A stretch of 64,000 nucleotides of DNA from Parabacteroides sp. TM07-1AC (GTDB taxonomy: Bacteria > Bacteroidota > Bacteroidia > Bacteroidales > Tannerellaceae): positions 16,559 through 80,558 of the forward strand of contig NZ_QUKD01000011.1 in the NCBI RefSeq assembly GCF_003480915.1. The letters are read 5' to 3'. The position numbers were made by a program, and so were the translations under genes. Below the pieces are notes generated by a model. It was given only the letters and a program-made list of their open reading frames with translations. It was not told the DNA's origin and did no database searches. Of the stretch, positions 17,598 through 25,930 are shown one piece after another; position 1 is the stretch's first letter, and each line of letters begins with the position of its first letter.

Positions 17598-17663
17598 CAA
17601 ATATAGTCAATTGCACTACAAAAAGTGCAATTTTCTGCAATATTTGCACTCTTTGCAGTGCAA
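17598..17663 (-). promoter_or_regulatory. Promoter with twin TTGCAC-N8-GTGCAA operators
   Basis: The minus-strand -7 TATATTTG is at 17598-17605. Palindrome 1 has TTGCAC 17611-17616 and GTGCAA 17625-17630; palindrome 2 has TTGCAC 17644-17649 and GTGCAA 17658-17663. Both have an 8-bp spacer and are 33 bp apart (about three helix turns). Palindrome 1 lies between the -7 box and the -33 position, as a repressor site would. Confidence 0.75.
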
Positions 17664-17935
17664 AAGAAATACTTCCGGCTAATCTTTTCACTTATTCAAC
17701 TCCTCCATCAAGCTTTCCACGCTGTCAAACGTTTCTTTATTCTTTGCCGTGCGTGCTTCTTTTATAGCCGATACTTTACTGACATAATCTTTAAATTTTG
17801 AATGTGAATAGATAATACTTTGTTTGTTCTCGAAAACATGACAAAGATATATCCCTCTCAAAATAGCAAATTGACTTAGGTCCGTTTAGTAGGGGATAAC
17901 TCGGATTGGATGGAAGAATGGCAGGTTAGAGAGGA
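17664..17935. other. Decayed copy of the HU-like gene's 5' region
   Basis: Between about 17781 and 17905 the sequence tracks the leader and promoter of the HU-like gene (18948-19075), including CGAAAACATGACAAAG and CTTAGGTC words. On the minus strand a frame MSVKYRL ends at once in TAA, matching the HU-like start MSLKYRLV. Nothing else coding is supported. Confidence 0.6.
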
Positions 17936-18358
17936 TTACATGTCATCCATGCTGAAAATTTTTGTTTCAATTTTGTATTTAGAGAGCACTTTGTTTCTGA
18001 TTATTTCTATCTTCTTGTTGAATTCATCCGGATTAAAGTTCTTACGCTGCCGTTTTACTTCGGCAACTAATGCGGATTTGTCATCGATATAAATTCCTAC
18101 TATGTCAATCTCGCATGGCTCTTGCCCTTTTTTCACTTGCCACCATGAACCGATATTCCTGTATTAGTAGCGCTTTACCTTCGTTTAGGAATGGTGAGTC
18201 GGGTTGTACGATGTAATCTCACAACTTTTTAATACAAGTTTGGTTTTTCCGATACGTCTGCGCCCTGTCAATACGGTCATTTGTGAGTGGTTGCTAAAGG
18301 CAACCTTCTGTGTATCAATTAATAATTTTAATTCTGTCTCGCGATTATAAAACTTCAT
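17936..18358 (-). pseudogene. Broken archaeal-type ATPase (DUF234 family)
   Basis: The N-terminal piece 18358-18185 (MKFYNRETELKLL, then Walker A TGRRRIGKTKLVLK) and the C-terminal piece ending at 17936 (PCEIDIVGIYIDDKSALVAE, a DUF234 nuclease-like motif with EIDIV and AEVKRQRK) lie in different frames. Bits such as DSPFLNEGKALL and IGSWWQVKKGQ are readable between them. A whole protein of this family is about 360-460 residues, so most of the middle is deleted. Clearly non-functional. Confidence 0.8.
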
Positions 18359-18388
18359 ATCCAGCAAGTTAAGTTTATTTTTTCTGAA

Positions 18389-18421
18389 ATTATACGGCGG
18401 TAAGTTTTACCGCCGTATAAT
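18389..18421. repeat. 15-bp perfect hairpin
   Basis: Arms 18389-18403 and 18407-18421 (TACGGCGGTAA core) with a 3-nt loop, between the HU-like terminator and the broken ATPase. No T-run on the minus strand; role unknown. Confidence 0.5.
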
Positions 18422-18475
18422 TTGGCTGGCATTAATTGTATCATATATAAAGCAAACAGGTGGTTTTTATAAAAA

Positions 18476-18499
18476 AGTCCCAGGCTAAAACCTGGGACT
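18476..18499 (-). terminator. Rho-independent terminator of the HU-like gene
   Basis: Stem AGTCCCAGG/CCTGGGACT (18476-18484 and 18491-18499), loop CTAAAA, followed on the minus strand by TTTTTT. It lies 8 bp after the stop codon. Confidence 0.85.
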
Positions 18500-18506
18500 G
18501 ATCCGT

Positions 18507-18947
18507 TTATTCGATAACCGGTCTGTCATCTTCGTCGTCGGAATTGCCGCCGGAGGGGATGAGTGTTTGTTTTTCGAATTTGGCTTCTTTGCGTGCCTGG
18601 CGCAAGGCGGAACCGGGACTGAAAATGATTCGGGGTGTTTTGATCATGGAAGGATCGAATTCTTCTTCCGTTTCGGCTCCGCTGGAACCTAACCCGTATC
18701 GGAAGTTACCGAATTCGCCGAACTGTACCCGTCGTCCGGCTGCCAGATGTTTTTTGAACAGATGGTTCATACGGTCGGCCACACCTTTCACCTGGTTGGA
18801 GGGAATACCCGCCTCACTGATCTCTCCCAGCAACTCATCGAAACTGACCAAGTCTGAATAGACCGGTTGTGCATACAATTTTTTCGGGGTTTCGTCTTTG
18901 TCCTTACCCATGTTGTTTCTCTCTACCAAACGATACTTTAATGACAT
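18507..18947 (-). CDS. HU/IHF-like DNA-binding protein (Bacteroidetes histone-like)
   Basis: 146 residues starting MSLKYRLVERNNMGKDKDE. The N-terminal strand and TPKKLYAQPVYSDLVSFDEL match the Bacteroidetes HU-related family (TIGR01201 type). The HU-like core has NHLFKKHLAAGRRVQFGEFG and GLGSSGAETEEEFD, then IKTPRIIFSPGSALRQA. The tail is acidic (SDDEDDRPVIE). These proteins probably bind DNA non-specifically and are frequent in mobile regions and near amidase genes. It ends at a clear terminator. A decayed duplicate of its start lies at about 17.8 kb. Confidence 0.88.
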   Translation of the reverse strand: MSLKYRLVERNNMGKDKDETPKKLYAQPVYSDLVSFDELLGEISEAGIPSNQVKGVADRMNHLFKKHLAAGRRVQFGEFGNFRYGLGSSGAETEEEFDPSMIKTPRIIFSPGSALRQARKEAKFEKQTLIPSGGNSDDEDDRPVIE

Positions 18948-19220
18948 GATTTTTCAATTTTAAAATGTGAATAAATAATACTTAGCTTGTTTTCGAAAAC
19001 ATGACAAAGGTATATCTGTTTCACCACGAAAAATCGACTTAGGTCGGTTTGGGCGGGGATAGGTGGAGATAGGCAGGGGTGAATGGGAAACGGGCGATTT
19101 ACATCTCATCCATTTCCTAAACTTAGGGTTTGACAATTGAAATTAATCTTGTTGTAAACATCGAAAACATGACAAAGAAATCGGTTGTTGTGACCGAGCA
19201 GGGGATAGGAATGCCGGAGA
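18948..19220. promoter_or_regulatory. Leader and promoter of the HU-like gene, with a repeated word
   Basis: The minus-strand TACCTTTG (19005-19012) fits TAnnTTTG. CGAAAACATGACAAAG occurs here and again near 19159-19175, and a third time at about 17831-17846. Around 19096-19112 the sequence resembles the 3' end of the broken ATPase gene, so an ATPase-HU unit seems to have been duplicated in tandem. Confidence 0.55.
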
Positions 19221-19499
19221 TTATTTGTCGTCGTAATGTCCCTCTACGGTCAAGACCAATACGGTAACTTTCTCCTCATATATATCATAAATCAGGCGAT
19301 CGTTTTTTGATATTCTTCTGGAATATGTTATCGAATCGCCTGATTTGAGTGGTTCGGGGTGTCCCGTCCCTGTCCTCGGATGCTCCATCAGCTCATTAAG
19401 CAGCTTAACGAGTTTTTTGTATTGCACAGGATTGGATTTCTTGTATTTCGATACAGTTTTTATCGCTATTTGGGTAAATTCAATCTTATACAAGCTCAT
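19221..19499 (-). CDS. YoeB/Txe-family toxin
   Basis: 92 residues, usual for the family. YoeB-type ribosome-dependent mRNA interferases cut mRNA in the A site. Signature: LMEHPRTGTGHPEPLK, then SRRISKNDRLIYDI and the C-terminal VEGHYDDK with His and Tyr. Its start overlaps the antitoxin stop by 4 bp (ATGA), the standard antitoxin-first order, so synthesis is coupled. Confidence 0.92.
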   Translation of the reverse strand: MSLYKIEFTQIAIKTVSKYKKSNPVQYKKLVKLLNELMEHPRTGTGHPEPLKSGDSITYSRRISKNDRLIYDIYEEKVTVLVLTVEGHYDDK

Positions 19500-19756
19500 A
19501 GTGCTTCCAAGAATTTATTAAGTTCTTCCTTTGTAGTGCAGGTCGTGACATTGCCCTCCCTGTATTGCCTGCGACCTTCTTCGAGCCTCTCTTCAAGTTT
19601 CGTAGAAAGGACAAAATCCTCTTCGTAAACGGGGGTCAGCATATAGGAGACTTTTCCCTTGCGCCTGATTACCACCTGATCCCCATTATCGGCGAGTGCA
19701 AACATGGATGCCTGCTTCTCCCTAAATTCTCTTGACGTAATCTGAATGACTGCCAT
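19496..19756 (-). CDS. Phd/YefM-family antitoxin
   Basis: 86 residues. The N-terminal DNA-binding fold has ITSREFREKQASMFALADNGDQ and VVIRRKGKVSYMLTPV. The C-terminal Glu/Arg-rich helix (EERLEEGRRQYREG) is the part that usually binds and blocks the toxin. It is first in the pair and probably represses its own promoter through the palindrome at 19777-19794. Confidence 0.92.
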   Translation of the reverse strand: MAVIQITSREFREKQASMFALADNGDQVVIRRKGKVSYMLTPVYEEDFVLSTKLEERLEEGRRQYREGNVTTCTTKEELNKFLEAL

Positions 19757-19776
19757 AATTTTTACAGTTTATATTG

Positions 19777-19802
19777 TGTACCAAAATCGGTACATAAAGA
19801 TA
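19777..19802 (-). promoter_or_regulatory. Toxin-antitoxin operator and -7-like box
   Basis: Palindrome TGTACC (19777-19782), 6-bp spacer, GGTACA (19789-19794). YefM-type antitoxins bind TGTACA-like half-sites (family knowledge). The adjacent minus-strand TATCTTTA (19795-19802) is one mismatch from TAnnTTTG, so the operator would overlap the transcript start. Confidence 0.7.
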
Positions 19803-19865
19803 ATACCTTTCTCCGAAACCACCAAACTTTTGCAGAAAAACAGCCTTGCAAGTGCGGATATCCTT

Positions 19866-21950
19866 TCAAGGATCGAAAATATATAAATCACCTCCATACC
19901 AATTGCTGAATTTAGCCTGATAGTTCATTTTGAATAAGAACTCGTCGCTCATCTCTTTTTCTTCCGGCAATTCGGCGGATGACAGGTCTTTTTGAAAGGC
20001 TCCGTATAGTAGCAGACGGTATTTATTGTCGTCACCCAGCAGATGCCAGGGAGTGGCAAGGTTGGGGAGGGCATCTACTGCTATCCGAAGATATTTGTCG
20101 GATACGGACTTATTACCGCACCACCGGGCGATATAACCGTATCGGGCATAGTCGGCAGGGCTATCTTCCGGAGTTGGGGTTAATGCGGATAGGCGTTCTA
20201 ATAAAGTGTTATAAAATGCCGGATCATTTTGTCTCAAAAGACGAATTCGTTTGCCGGTTAATAGGCGGGGGGTATAACGGATGGCATTTACCAATGGCTG
20301 TAAAGCGGCCTCTTTCTCTCCTTGTTGGTACAAGATATCCGACAAGGCAGAGAGATAGAGTGAGTTTTTAGGATAATTAGTAGCCAGTTCTTCTATTATC
20401 TGCCGGGCTTTCCCAAATACTTTATTATCTATGTAGAGACGTGCTTGCAGATAACGGATTTGTATATCTTCCGGTTGTTGCAGCCGGGCTTTCTGCAAGA
20501 CTTCTTCTGCCACTTGTTGATATTGGGGATTTGCTGTTTTTTGATAATATTGCATATACAGTAGTCCACGGTTGATCAGGTTGGGCGTTTGTTCCCCTGT
20601 CTGTTCCATCAGGCGGATGGCTTCTGCATATTGACCTTTTTTCCAGGCTATTATGCTTTGTTGCTGGTATGATTTATCCTGATCCTGGAGGAAGACAAAG
20701 GAGAGCCAACCCAGATAACAGCATGCGACTATTCCCGGGATTGTATATGCAGAAACAGTTTGCCTGTCTTCCTCTTCAACGGAAACCTTTTCTTTTTGTA
20801 AAAAGGCTAACATCACATATACCATAAACAAGGCAAAAGGAGTGTAGAGTAATGTAGCCTGTGCCATTTCTTTAACACCTAATGCCAGGAAAAGGCAGCC
20901 GATCATATAGCTTTCCGATTGCTTTCTACGTTTCAGGATCGTCCGGCAAACGGCTAAAAACAATAGTAGATAAAGCAGGGTGCCGATGATGCCTTTTTCT
21001 ATCAATAGCTGCACGATGATGTTAGGAGCGTATGAAGTATATGGAAGCGTACTATCCTGGTTCAACGTTCGGTCGACGGCAAAGGTATAATTACCGTTGC
21101 CATATCCCAATAGGGGATGTTCCCGGAAAGTGTTCCAAGCGGCTTGTGTGGCGTTGATGCGCCCTTCAGTGCTTTGCTGCTGCGACGCAGTACGGTTCAT
21201 TTGCAAAGTTGTTCCTGTTTCAGAAGGTAAAAACACGCTGGTCAGGACGAAGGCAATGACACAGATGGCCGGCAAACGTAACTGCTCCCGTTTCGGCGCC
21301 ATAAACAACAACCATGTAACGACATACACACCCAGTGCGATATAGGCGCCCCGGGAGAAAGAAAAGAGTATCGCTAGTATAGTCAAGAAGATGAACAGCG
21401 TGGAATAACGACGCACCAGGCATACCCATCCCAGCAGAATAAGTAGTACTTCTGCCCATACATTGGTGATATAACCCAGCGGCTGGAATAGGAACCGGAA
21501 ATGGTATGTATCCTCAAAATAGACACTCAGCACAGATTGGCGGAAGATAAAGAAAGAACAGATTGCCAATAATAAAGCCGCACCAACAGGCAACAAACTA
21601 CCTTGTCCGATAATGTCTGTAATACGTTCCGTGCGGAAGAGTTTTCGTAACACGAAATAGGCTATCAGGCAGCAGAGGGAAAAAAGCGCTTTTGGAATTG
21701 CCGAGACGGGACAACTGGCATACAGGCAAGATACTATGTCGTAAAACGTAATCAAGCTGAGACCGATATCGATTACTGTCCATTGCCGGAGGGGGAGAGG
21801 ACGTATGAGCGTCAGGCCGGTGATGAGCAGCAACAGGCAGATTTGCCATTTGTCTTCTGTTTGAAACAAAAGCATAGCCATTACTGCTATAAGTAGAATG
21901 GCTATGCTGGTATATTTCCAATGGGTATCGGTAGGATTATTGTTTGACAT
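19866..21950 (-). CDS. O-antigen-ligase-like membrane protein with TPRs (rSAM cluster copy)
   Basis: 694 residues. About twelve hydrophobic segments fill 15-440, with ligase-type motifs SFSRGAYIALGVY and HPLLGYGNGNYTFA and a periplasmic loop NIIVQLLIEKGIIGTLLYLL. The C-terminal 250 residues are TPR-like (AIRLMEQTGEQTPNLINRG, AEEVLQKARLQQPEDIQIRY). The start overlaps the M50 protease stop by 14 bp, so it is the last gene of the rSAM operon. It has the same domain plan as 2172-3992 but differs greatly in sequence. Likely a glycan or peptide ligase of the envelope; substrate unknown. Confidence 0.82.
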   Translation of the reverse strand: MSNNNPTDTHWKYTSIAILLIAVMAMLLFQTEDKWQICLLLLITGLTLIRPLPLRQWTVIDIGLSLITFYDIVSCLYASCPVSAIPKALFSLCCLIAYFVLRKLFRTERITDIIGQGSLLPVGAALLLAICSFFIFRQSVLSVYFEDTYHFRFLFQPLGYITNVWAEVLLILLGWVCLVRRYSTLFIFLTILAILFSFSRGAYIALGVYVVTWLLFMAPKREQLRLPAICVIAFVLTSVFLPSETGTTLQMNRTASQQQSTEGRINATQAAWNTFREHPLLGYGNGNYTFAVDRTLNQDSTLPYTSYAPNIIVQLLIEKGIIGTLLYLLLFLAVCRTILKRRKQSESYMIGCLFLALGVKEMAQATLLYTPFALFMVYVMLAFLQKEKVSVEEEDRQTVSAYTIPGIVACCYLGWLSFVFLQDQDKSYQQQSIIAWKKGQYAEAIRLMEQTGEQTPNLINRGLLYMQYYQKTANPQYQQVAEEVLQKARLQQPEDIQIRYLQARLYIDNKVFGKARQIIEELATNYPKNSLYLSALSDILYQQGEKEAALQPLVNAIRYTPRLLTGKRIRLLRQNDPAFYNTLLERLSALTPTPEDSPADYARYGYIARWCGNKSVSDKYLRIAVDALPNLATPWHLLGDDNKYRLLLYGAFQKDLSSAELPEEKEMSDEFLFKMNYQAKFSNWYGGDLYIFDP

Positions 21951-23133
21951 ATCTTTTTACTAAAGGTTGAACTAATTTCCAGAACAGGTACCCGACCAAT
22001 GCCAAGAAGAGCAATTGTGATCCGATATTGCGCAGCAGGGCAAACGGTGGTGCCATGCCATTGGACAAATAGAGGATCAGTTCGTTCACTGCGTCAGGGA
22101 ATGTGCAGATAAACCGGTATAGGAAATTGGGGATAAGATAGAAAAAGTAGAAACCCATAAACAAGTTAACTACAATGGAATAGGCTAATAATCCGTATTT
22201 TGCTGCCGGGCGTATTTGCAACAGGTAAGGAACCGTTGTTATCGGCAGTTTGCGCATGCGTTTGTACCAATAGCCTAACAGTTCTTTTGAACGGGTACGC
22301 AGGTTAGGTATGCCTAACAGGTCGGAGGCGATCCAATAACCGTCAAATTTGAAGAACGGGTTTAGGGTCATCAGGAATCCAAAATTCATAATCAGGATGA
22401 GGTAACGCAAGATATCGTTTCCGGTAAAAAAGAATCCAATCAATAACCCGATCAACCAATAAGATTGAAAATAAACGCCTGCAATATTGACAATACAGCG
22501 TTGTGCCCTTTTTAGTTTCCAAACTTCGGTCACGTCGGTATAAAGGACAGGGAAATTTAAGTATAAACCAAATCCTATCCCACCATGTCGTACACCAAAA
22601 TATTTACAGGCGGAGGCATGACCTAATTCATGCAAAAAGGAAGAAATAAGCGTGAATGTAAATAGCCCGAAGACGATATAAATATTGGCTTTAGTATTAA
22701 AAGCTAATAGATCATCTGTTGTTATGAAAAAACATATATCAAGTAATATGCTAACTGTCAATATAACAGTCATGCATAGAGATTTAAACAAAAAACTAAA
22801 TTTATCCGAAAACTTATCAACAGTACTTACATTAAATAATTCCTTTTCATAAATGAAAGAGCTGTTTTTATTTGCATTAAGGGTAAAAATAGGTGTAATG
22901 AACTTATCTATAATTATTTGTACTTGTTCGAATGTGTATTTCTTTTTTGTTCGACAAATGTAAGCACTAATAGCTTCTTTTTCATTGGAATATTTTTGTA
23001 ATTCTTCTACTAAGTCTACAATAGGCTTACTAGCTTCATAATATTTGGGACCATATGACAATAAATATCTTTCTTTCTGTGCAGAAGAAGACAAGGAATG
23101 AATTGAAATTTCATTATACTTATTTATTTCCAT
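21937..23133 (-). CDS. M50 (site-2-type) membrane metalloprotease with PqqD-like N-terminus
   Basis: 398 residues. Residues about 22-85 (YLLSYGPKYYEASKPIVDL to QVQIIIDKF) resemble a PqqD/RRE-like wHTH that binds RiPP leader peptides. The membrane core has the zinc motif HELGH at 168-172 and the third ligand motif NPFFKFDGYW at 258-267, with about six helices. This is the architecture of M50 proteins found in peptide-maturation clusters, where they cleave leaders or assist export. It lies 7 bp downstream of the beta-barrel gene. No HlyD arm is present. Confidence 0.9.
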   Translation of the reverse strand: MEINKYNEISIHSLSSSAQKERYLLSYGPKYYEASKPIVDLVEELQKYSNEKEAISAYICRTKKKYTFEQVQIIIDKFITPIFTLNANKNSSFIYEKELFNVSTVDKFSDKFSFLFKSLCMTVILTVSILLDICFFITTDDLLAFNTKANIYIVFGLFTFTLISSFLHELGHASACKYFGVRHGGIGFGLYLNFPVLYTDVTEVWKLKRAQRCIVNIAGVYFQSYWLIGLLIGFFFTGNDILRYLILIMNFGFLMTLNPFFKFDGYWIASDLLGIPNLRTRSKELLGYWYKRMRKLPITTVPYLLQIRPAAKYGLLAYSIVVNLFMGFYFFYLIPNFLYRFICTFPDAVNELILYLSNGMAPPFALLRNIGSQLLFLALVGYLFWKLVQPLVKRYVKQ

Positions 23134-23140
23134 ATCATTT

Positions 23141-25459
23141 TTACATGCTAATTTTTCCTGACTGCAAAATACTAGATCCGGAATCTTGATTATTAATCCG
23201 TTGATGATTATTTTGTTTTACCTTTCCAAAGTCTAAATTGATAGAAGCTGCTATATAGACTAATGCTCGAAAATCTTTTGTATGAACATTTGAATAGCTG
23301 GATGCTACATTTGATAAATTTCGAATAGCTTGTGAATAGTTTTTAGAGAATGGAAGGTATAAACCTGCTGATATATTCCATTTTTCAGCATTGTATCCGG
23401 CGCCAACCATGTGAAAATTCTGGCCATAAGCAATAGTTTCTCCCATTAGCGTATTATATCTTGTCTCCATTTGTGCATTGAGGAACCAACGCTCATAACT
23501 GGCAACTAAAGTTGCGTATAGCGATAAATTGTTATAAGTGTGAGTATAATTATTTCCGTTCATAATATAACGTGAGAATCTGGGGCGGATTTGTAATGAT
23601 ATATATTGACCAAATGGACGGATGTTGAATGTCGATTGTATTTGAATATGTTGCCAGTTCTTATGGTTTTCGATTGTGTTGATAATTCGATTGTTCTCTG
23701 TGAATATTGTTTCGGAAATAGGATTGTCTAAATATGTATAAGTACCCCTAAATTCGATACCTATATATTTGTTATTATAAGAATACATCAAACTCTGGCT
23801 GTAATTAGTACTATTTTTCAGAGAAGGATTACCCTGTCTTATCTGCCATGTATCTATTTCTTGTTCTACGTCATTCAAATCAGACAAAGAAGGAGAAGAT
23901 GAAGCTATATTCAGACGATAACGAAGTACCATATTTTTGTTGAGTGAATATTGTAATAGTAAACGAGGTTGAGGGTTTAATTTTTTATAATCCTCATCTC
24001 CTTGCTTATAATAGGTATATTTACCACTTAAGCCTGTATTCAGACTGAACTGATTCTTTGAGTAGTTGTATTCTGCAAATAAATAAGATTCTGAATAATT
24101 CAAATTGATCTTGGATAGAATATCTCCACTATATTCATTTTCTGTACGACTTTGGTTATGTCGTATTCCTACGCTCAATTTTCCTTTTTGTTGAAAATCT
24201 TTTTCATATATACCTTCAGCAATGATAGAATACTTTTCTCCGTCTATGATTGAGTTTATATCCGATATGGAAATATTATCAATACTTTCAAAATAATTAT
24301 GTTTGCTTTTAGAATCTATATATGTGCCTACTACATTGAATATCAATAATTGTTTGTTCTTTAAATTGTGCTGATAATACAAATCTAAAGATGGCGCATT
24401 CTCTTTCCATGTAGAAAAGTCTTGGAAAAAGGTTTTTTTATTAGTATTAGAACTAATTGCATGTCCTTGTCTATCAGAAAATTGATTGGGTACATCATTG
24501 AAGTTGTTACGTAGTGTTGCACTGAAAAAATATTTATCTGCATCAGATAGTGAATATTTAATAGAAGCCTTCAGTGTTTTGTCATTATATAATGTCGGTA
24601 CTCCGGATTCGATACGAGTTATTTCTTCGTTCGGAAATATGTAATTGTATTCGTTTTCACGTGTCCATTTTACATGAGATTGATTATAATCGAAAATAAT
24701 CCCTAATTGAGATTTATTCCAATTGTAATTTCCTGCTAATGTATATTGGTTTATACCGTTTTTTGATAGAGTTTGATTTCCATTAGCCATAAAATAACCA
24801 CCCTGTTCTCTTTGTTTAACTATGTAATTGATAACGGCTCCAGCTTGATAGCGAACACCTGGCTGGTCTAAATATTCAATTCGGATGATATTTTTACTAT
24901 CTAAAGTCATAATTTCTTCTTTTTCTACTTGTATGCCATTGATCTGTAAGATGACATTTTCACCATTGTCTGTAGTTATTTCATTGTTTATAGGGTTAAT
25001 TTGGATACGGGAAAGTTGCATATTTCTCATTAAATTCCATCCATTATTAGATATATCCATTATAGATTTTGTAGGAATTATAATCTGACGATTAACTTCA
25101 TAACGCCTATTTGAAGCTGTTACAACAACTTCTTTTAATTCCGTATCTGATTGCAAGAGTATATTTTCTAAATCGATATTTTGTTTTAAATTATAGAGTT
25201 TTATGTTTTCCGGTATGAAGCCGACAAATGAAATGACAACTTTATAGGTATCTGGCGTGATGTTTTTTAACCGAAATACACCTTTGACATCAGAAATACC
25301 TCCCGTAACTAAAATAGTATCTTGTTTGTATAGAGCAATGGAAGCCCCTTCCAAAATTTGTTTTTCCGTATCTAGGATTTTTCCTTTAATTTCAATCTTT
25401 TGGGAAAATGCAAAAACGGAAATTAAAGTTCCTAATACTGTAAATATATATCGTTTCAT
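23141..25459 (-). CDS. Outer-membrane beta-barrel protein (TonB-receptor-like, OMP_b-brl_3)
   Basis: 772 residues. Signal peptide 1-19 (IFTVLGTLISVFAFSQ). A carboxypeptidase-regulatory-like domain follows at about 20-108 (KIEIKGKILDTEKQILEGAS). A plug-like region (LKEVVVTASNRRYEVNRQ, INGIQVEKEEI) leads to a long barrel with many alternating strands ending in INLDFGKVKQNN. No classical TonB box is recognised beyond the EVVVTAS region. In this cluster it may be the exit or uptake route for the modified peptide. A strong terminator separates it from the precursor gene, so it probably depends on readthrough or its own promoter. Confidence 0.87.
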   Translation of the reverse strand: MKRYIFTVLGTLISVFAFSQKIEIKGKILDTEKQILEGASIALYKQDTILVTGGISDVKGVFRLKNITPDTYKVVISFVGFIPENIKLYNLKQNIDLENILLQSDTELKEVVVTASNRRYEVNRQIIIPTKSIMDISNNGWNLMRNMQLSRIQINPINNEITTDNGENVILQINGIQVEKEEIMTLDSKNIIRIEYLDQPGVRYQAGAVINYIVKQREQGGYFMANGNQTLSKNGINQYTLAGNYNWNKSQLGIIFDYNQSHVKWTRENEYNYIFPNEEITRIESGVPTLYNDKTLKASIKYSLSDADKYFFSATLRNNFNDVPNQFSDRQGHAISSNTNKKTFFQDFSTWKENAPSLDLYYQHNLKNKQLLIFNVVGTYIDSKSKHNYFESIDNISISDINSIIDGEKYSIIAEGIYEKDFQQKGKLSVGIRHNQSRTENEYSGDILSKINLNYSESYLFAEYNYSKNQFSLNTGLSGKYTYYKQGDEDYKKLNPQPRLLLQYSLNKNMVLRYRLNIASSSPSLSDLNDVEQEIDTWQIRQGNPSLKNSTNYSQSLMYSYNNKYIGIEFRGTYTYLDNPISETIFTENNRIINTIENHKNWQHIQIQSTFNIRPFGQYISLQIRPRFSRYIMNGNNYTHTYNNLSLYATLVASYERWFLNAQMETRYNTLMGETIAYGQNFHMVGAGYNAEKWNISAGLYLPFSKNYSQAIRNLSNVASSYSNVHTKDFRALVYIAASINLDFGKVKQNNHQRINNQDSGSSILQSGKISM

Positions 25460-25632
25460 GATAGGGTCTTATTTTATAATGATTTGTATCTTGATTTTAT
25501 ATCAATGGTTGTATTTCATTTTTGAACGGTTCTCAACTCTTTTTATTATGATTTCATTTGAAGAATATATGTCAACTATTGATGTATAATGTTTATATTG
25601 TTATTCTTTATGTATGGAGACTTATAGGTGCG

Positions 25633-25671
25633 AAAAAATTAGTTATCGGTATTTCAAATACCGATAACTAA
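25633..25671 (-). terminator. Strong intrinsic terminator after the precursor gene
   Basis: Arms 25639-25654 and 25656-25671 are perfect 16-bp complements (GTTATCGGTATTT core); the minus-strand transcript then runs into TTTTTT (25633-25638). It lies 27 bp after the precursor stop, and should make the precursor mRNA abundant relative to the barrel, M50 and ligase genes. Confidence 0.88.
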
Positions 25672-25698
25672 TCATTTTAGATTCAAAACTCGTTACCT

Positions 25699-25899
25699 TT
25701 ACTCATTACCTTTACAGCTAATAATCAAACAACAACTAGCAACTGCAGGTTCTTGGTCGGAATCGGTAGATAGTTGCAATAACTGTCCGACAGCTAAAGG
25801 ATCTGTTTCCAATCTACTCTCCAATTCTTCAATGGACATTTCCTCCAAAAAAGATTTGTTTAGCGAAGAAACTTCTTCTTTCGTTTTTTTTGACTTCAT
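25699..25899 (-). CDS. Probable rSAM-modified peptide precursor (RiPP)
   Basis: 66 residues. No signal peptide: a charged start (MKSKKTKEEVSSLNKSF), an acidic helical leader (LEEMSIEELESRLETDP, LAVGQLLQL) and a short C-terminal core with CCLIISC (Cys56, 57, 62) and a KGNE tail. Leader plus Cys-rich core, directly 31 bp downstream of an rSAM-SPASM gene and followed by a terminator, is the classic precursor layout. The three Cys could take thioether links to neighbouring residues (inference). I do not recognise the family; there is no GG cleavage motif, so the leader site may lie near EPAVAS. Confidence 0.8.
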   Translation of the reverse strand: MKSKKTKEEVSSLNKSFLEEMSIEELESRLETDPLAVGQLLQLSTDSDQEPAVASCCLIISCKGNE

Positions 25900-25930
25900 T
25901 TTTTTATAGATTAATTAGTAAATAATAAAT

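Noticed and set aside
18507..19756. Prophage or integrative element boundaries around the HU-like and toxin-antitoxin genes
   Set aside because: No integrase, transposase or tRNA attachment site is visible; only remnants.
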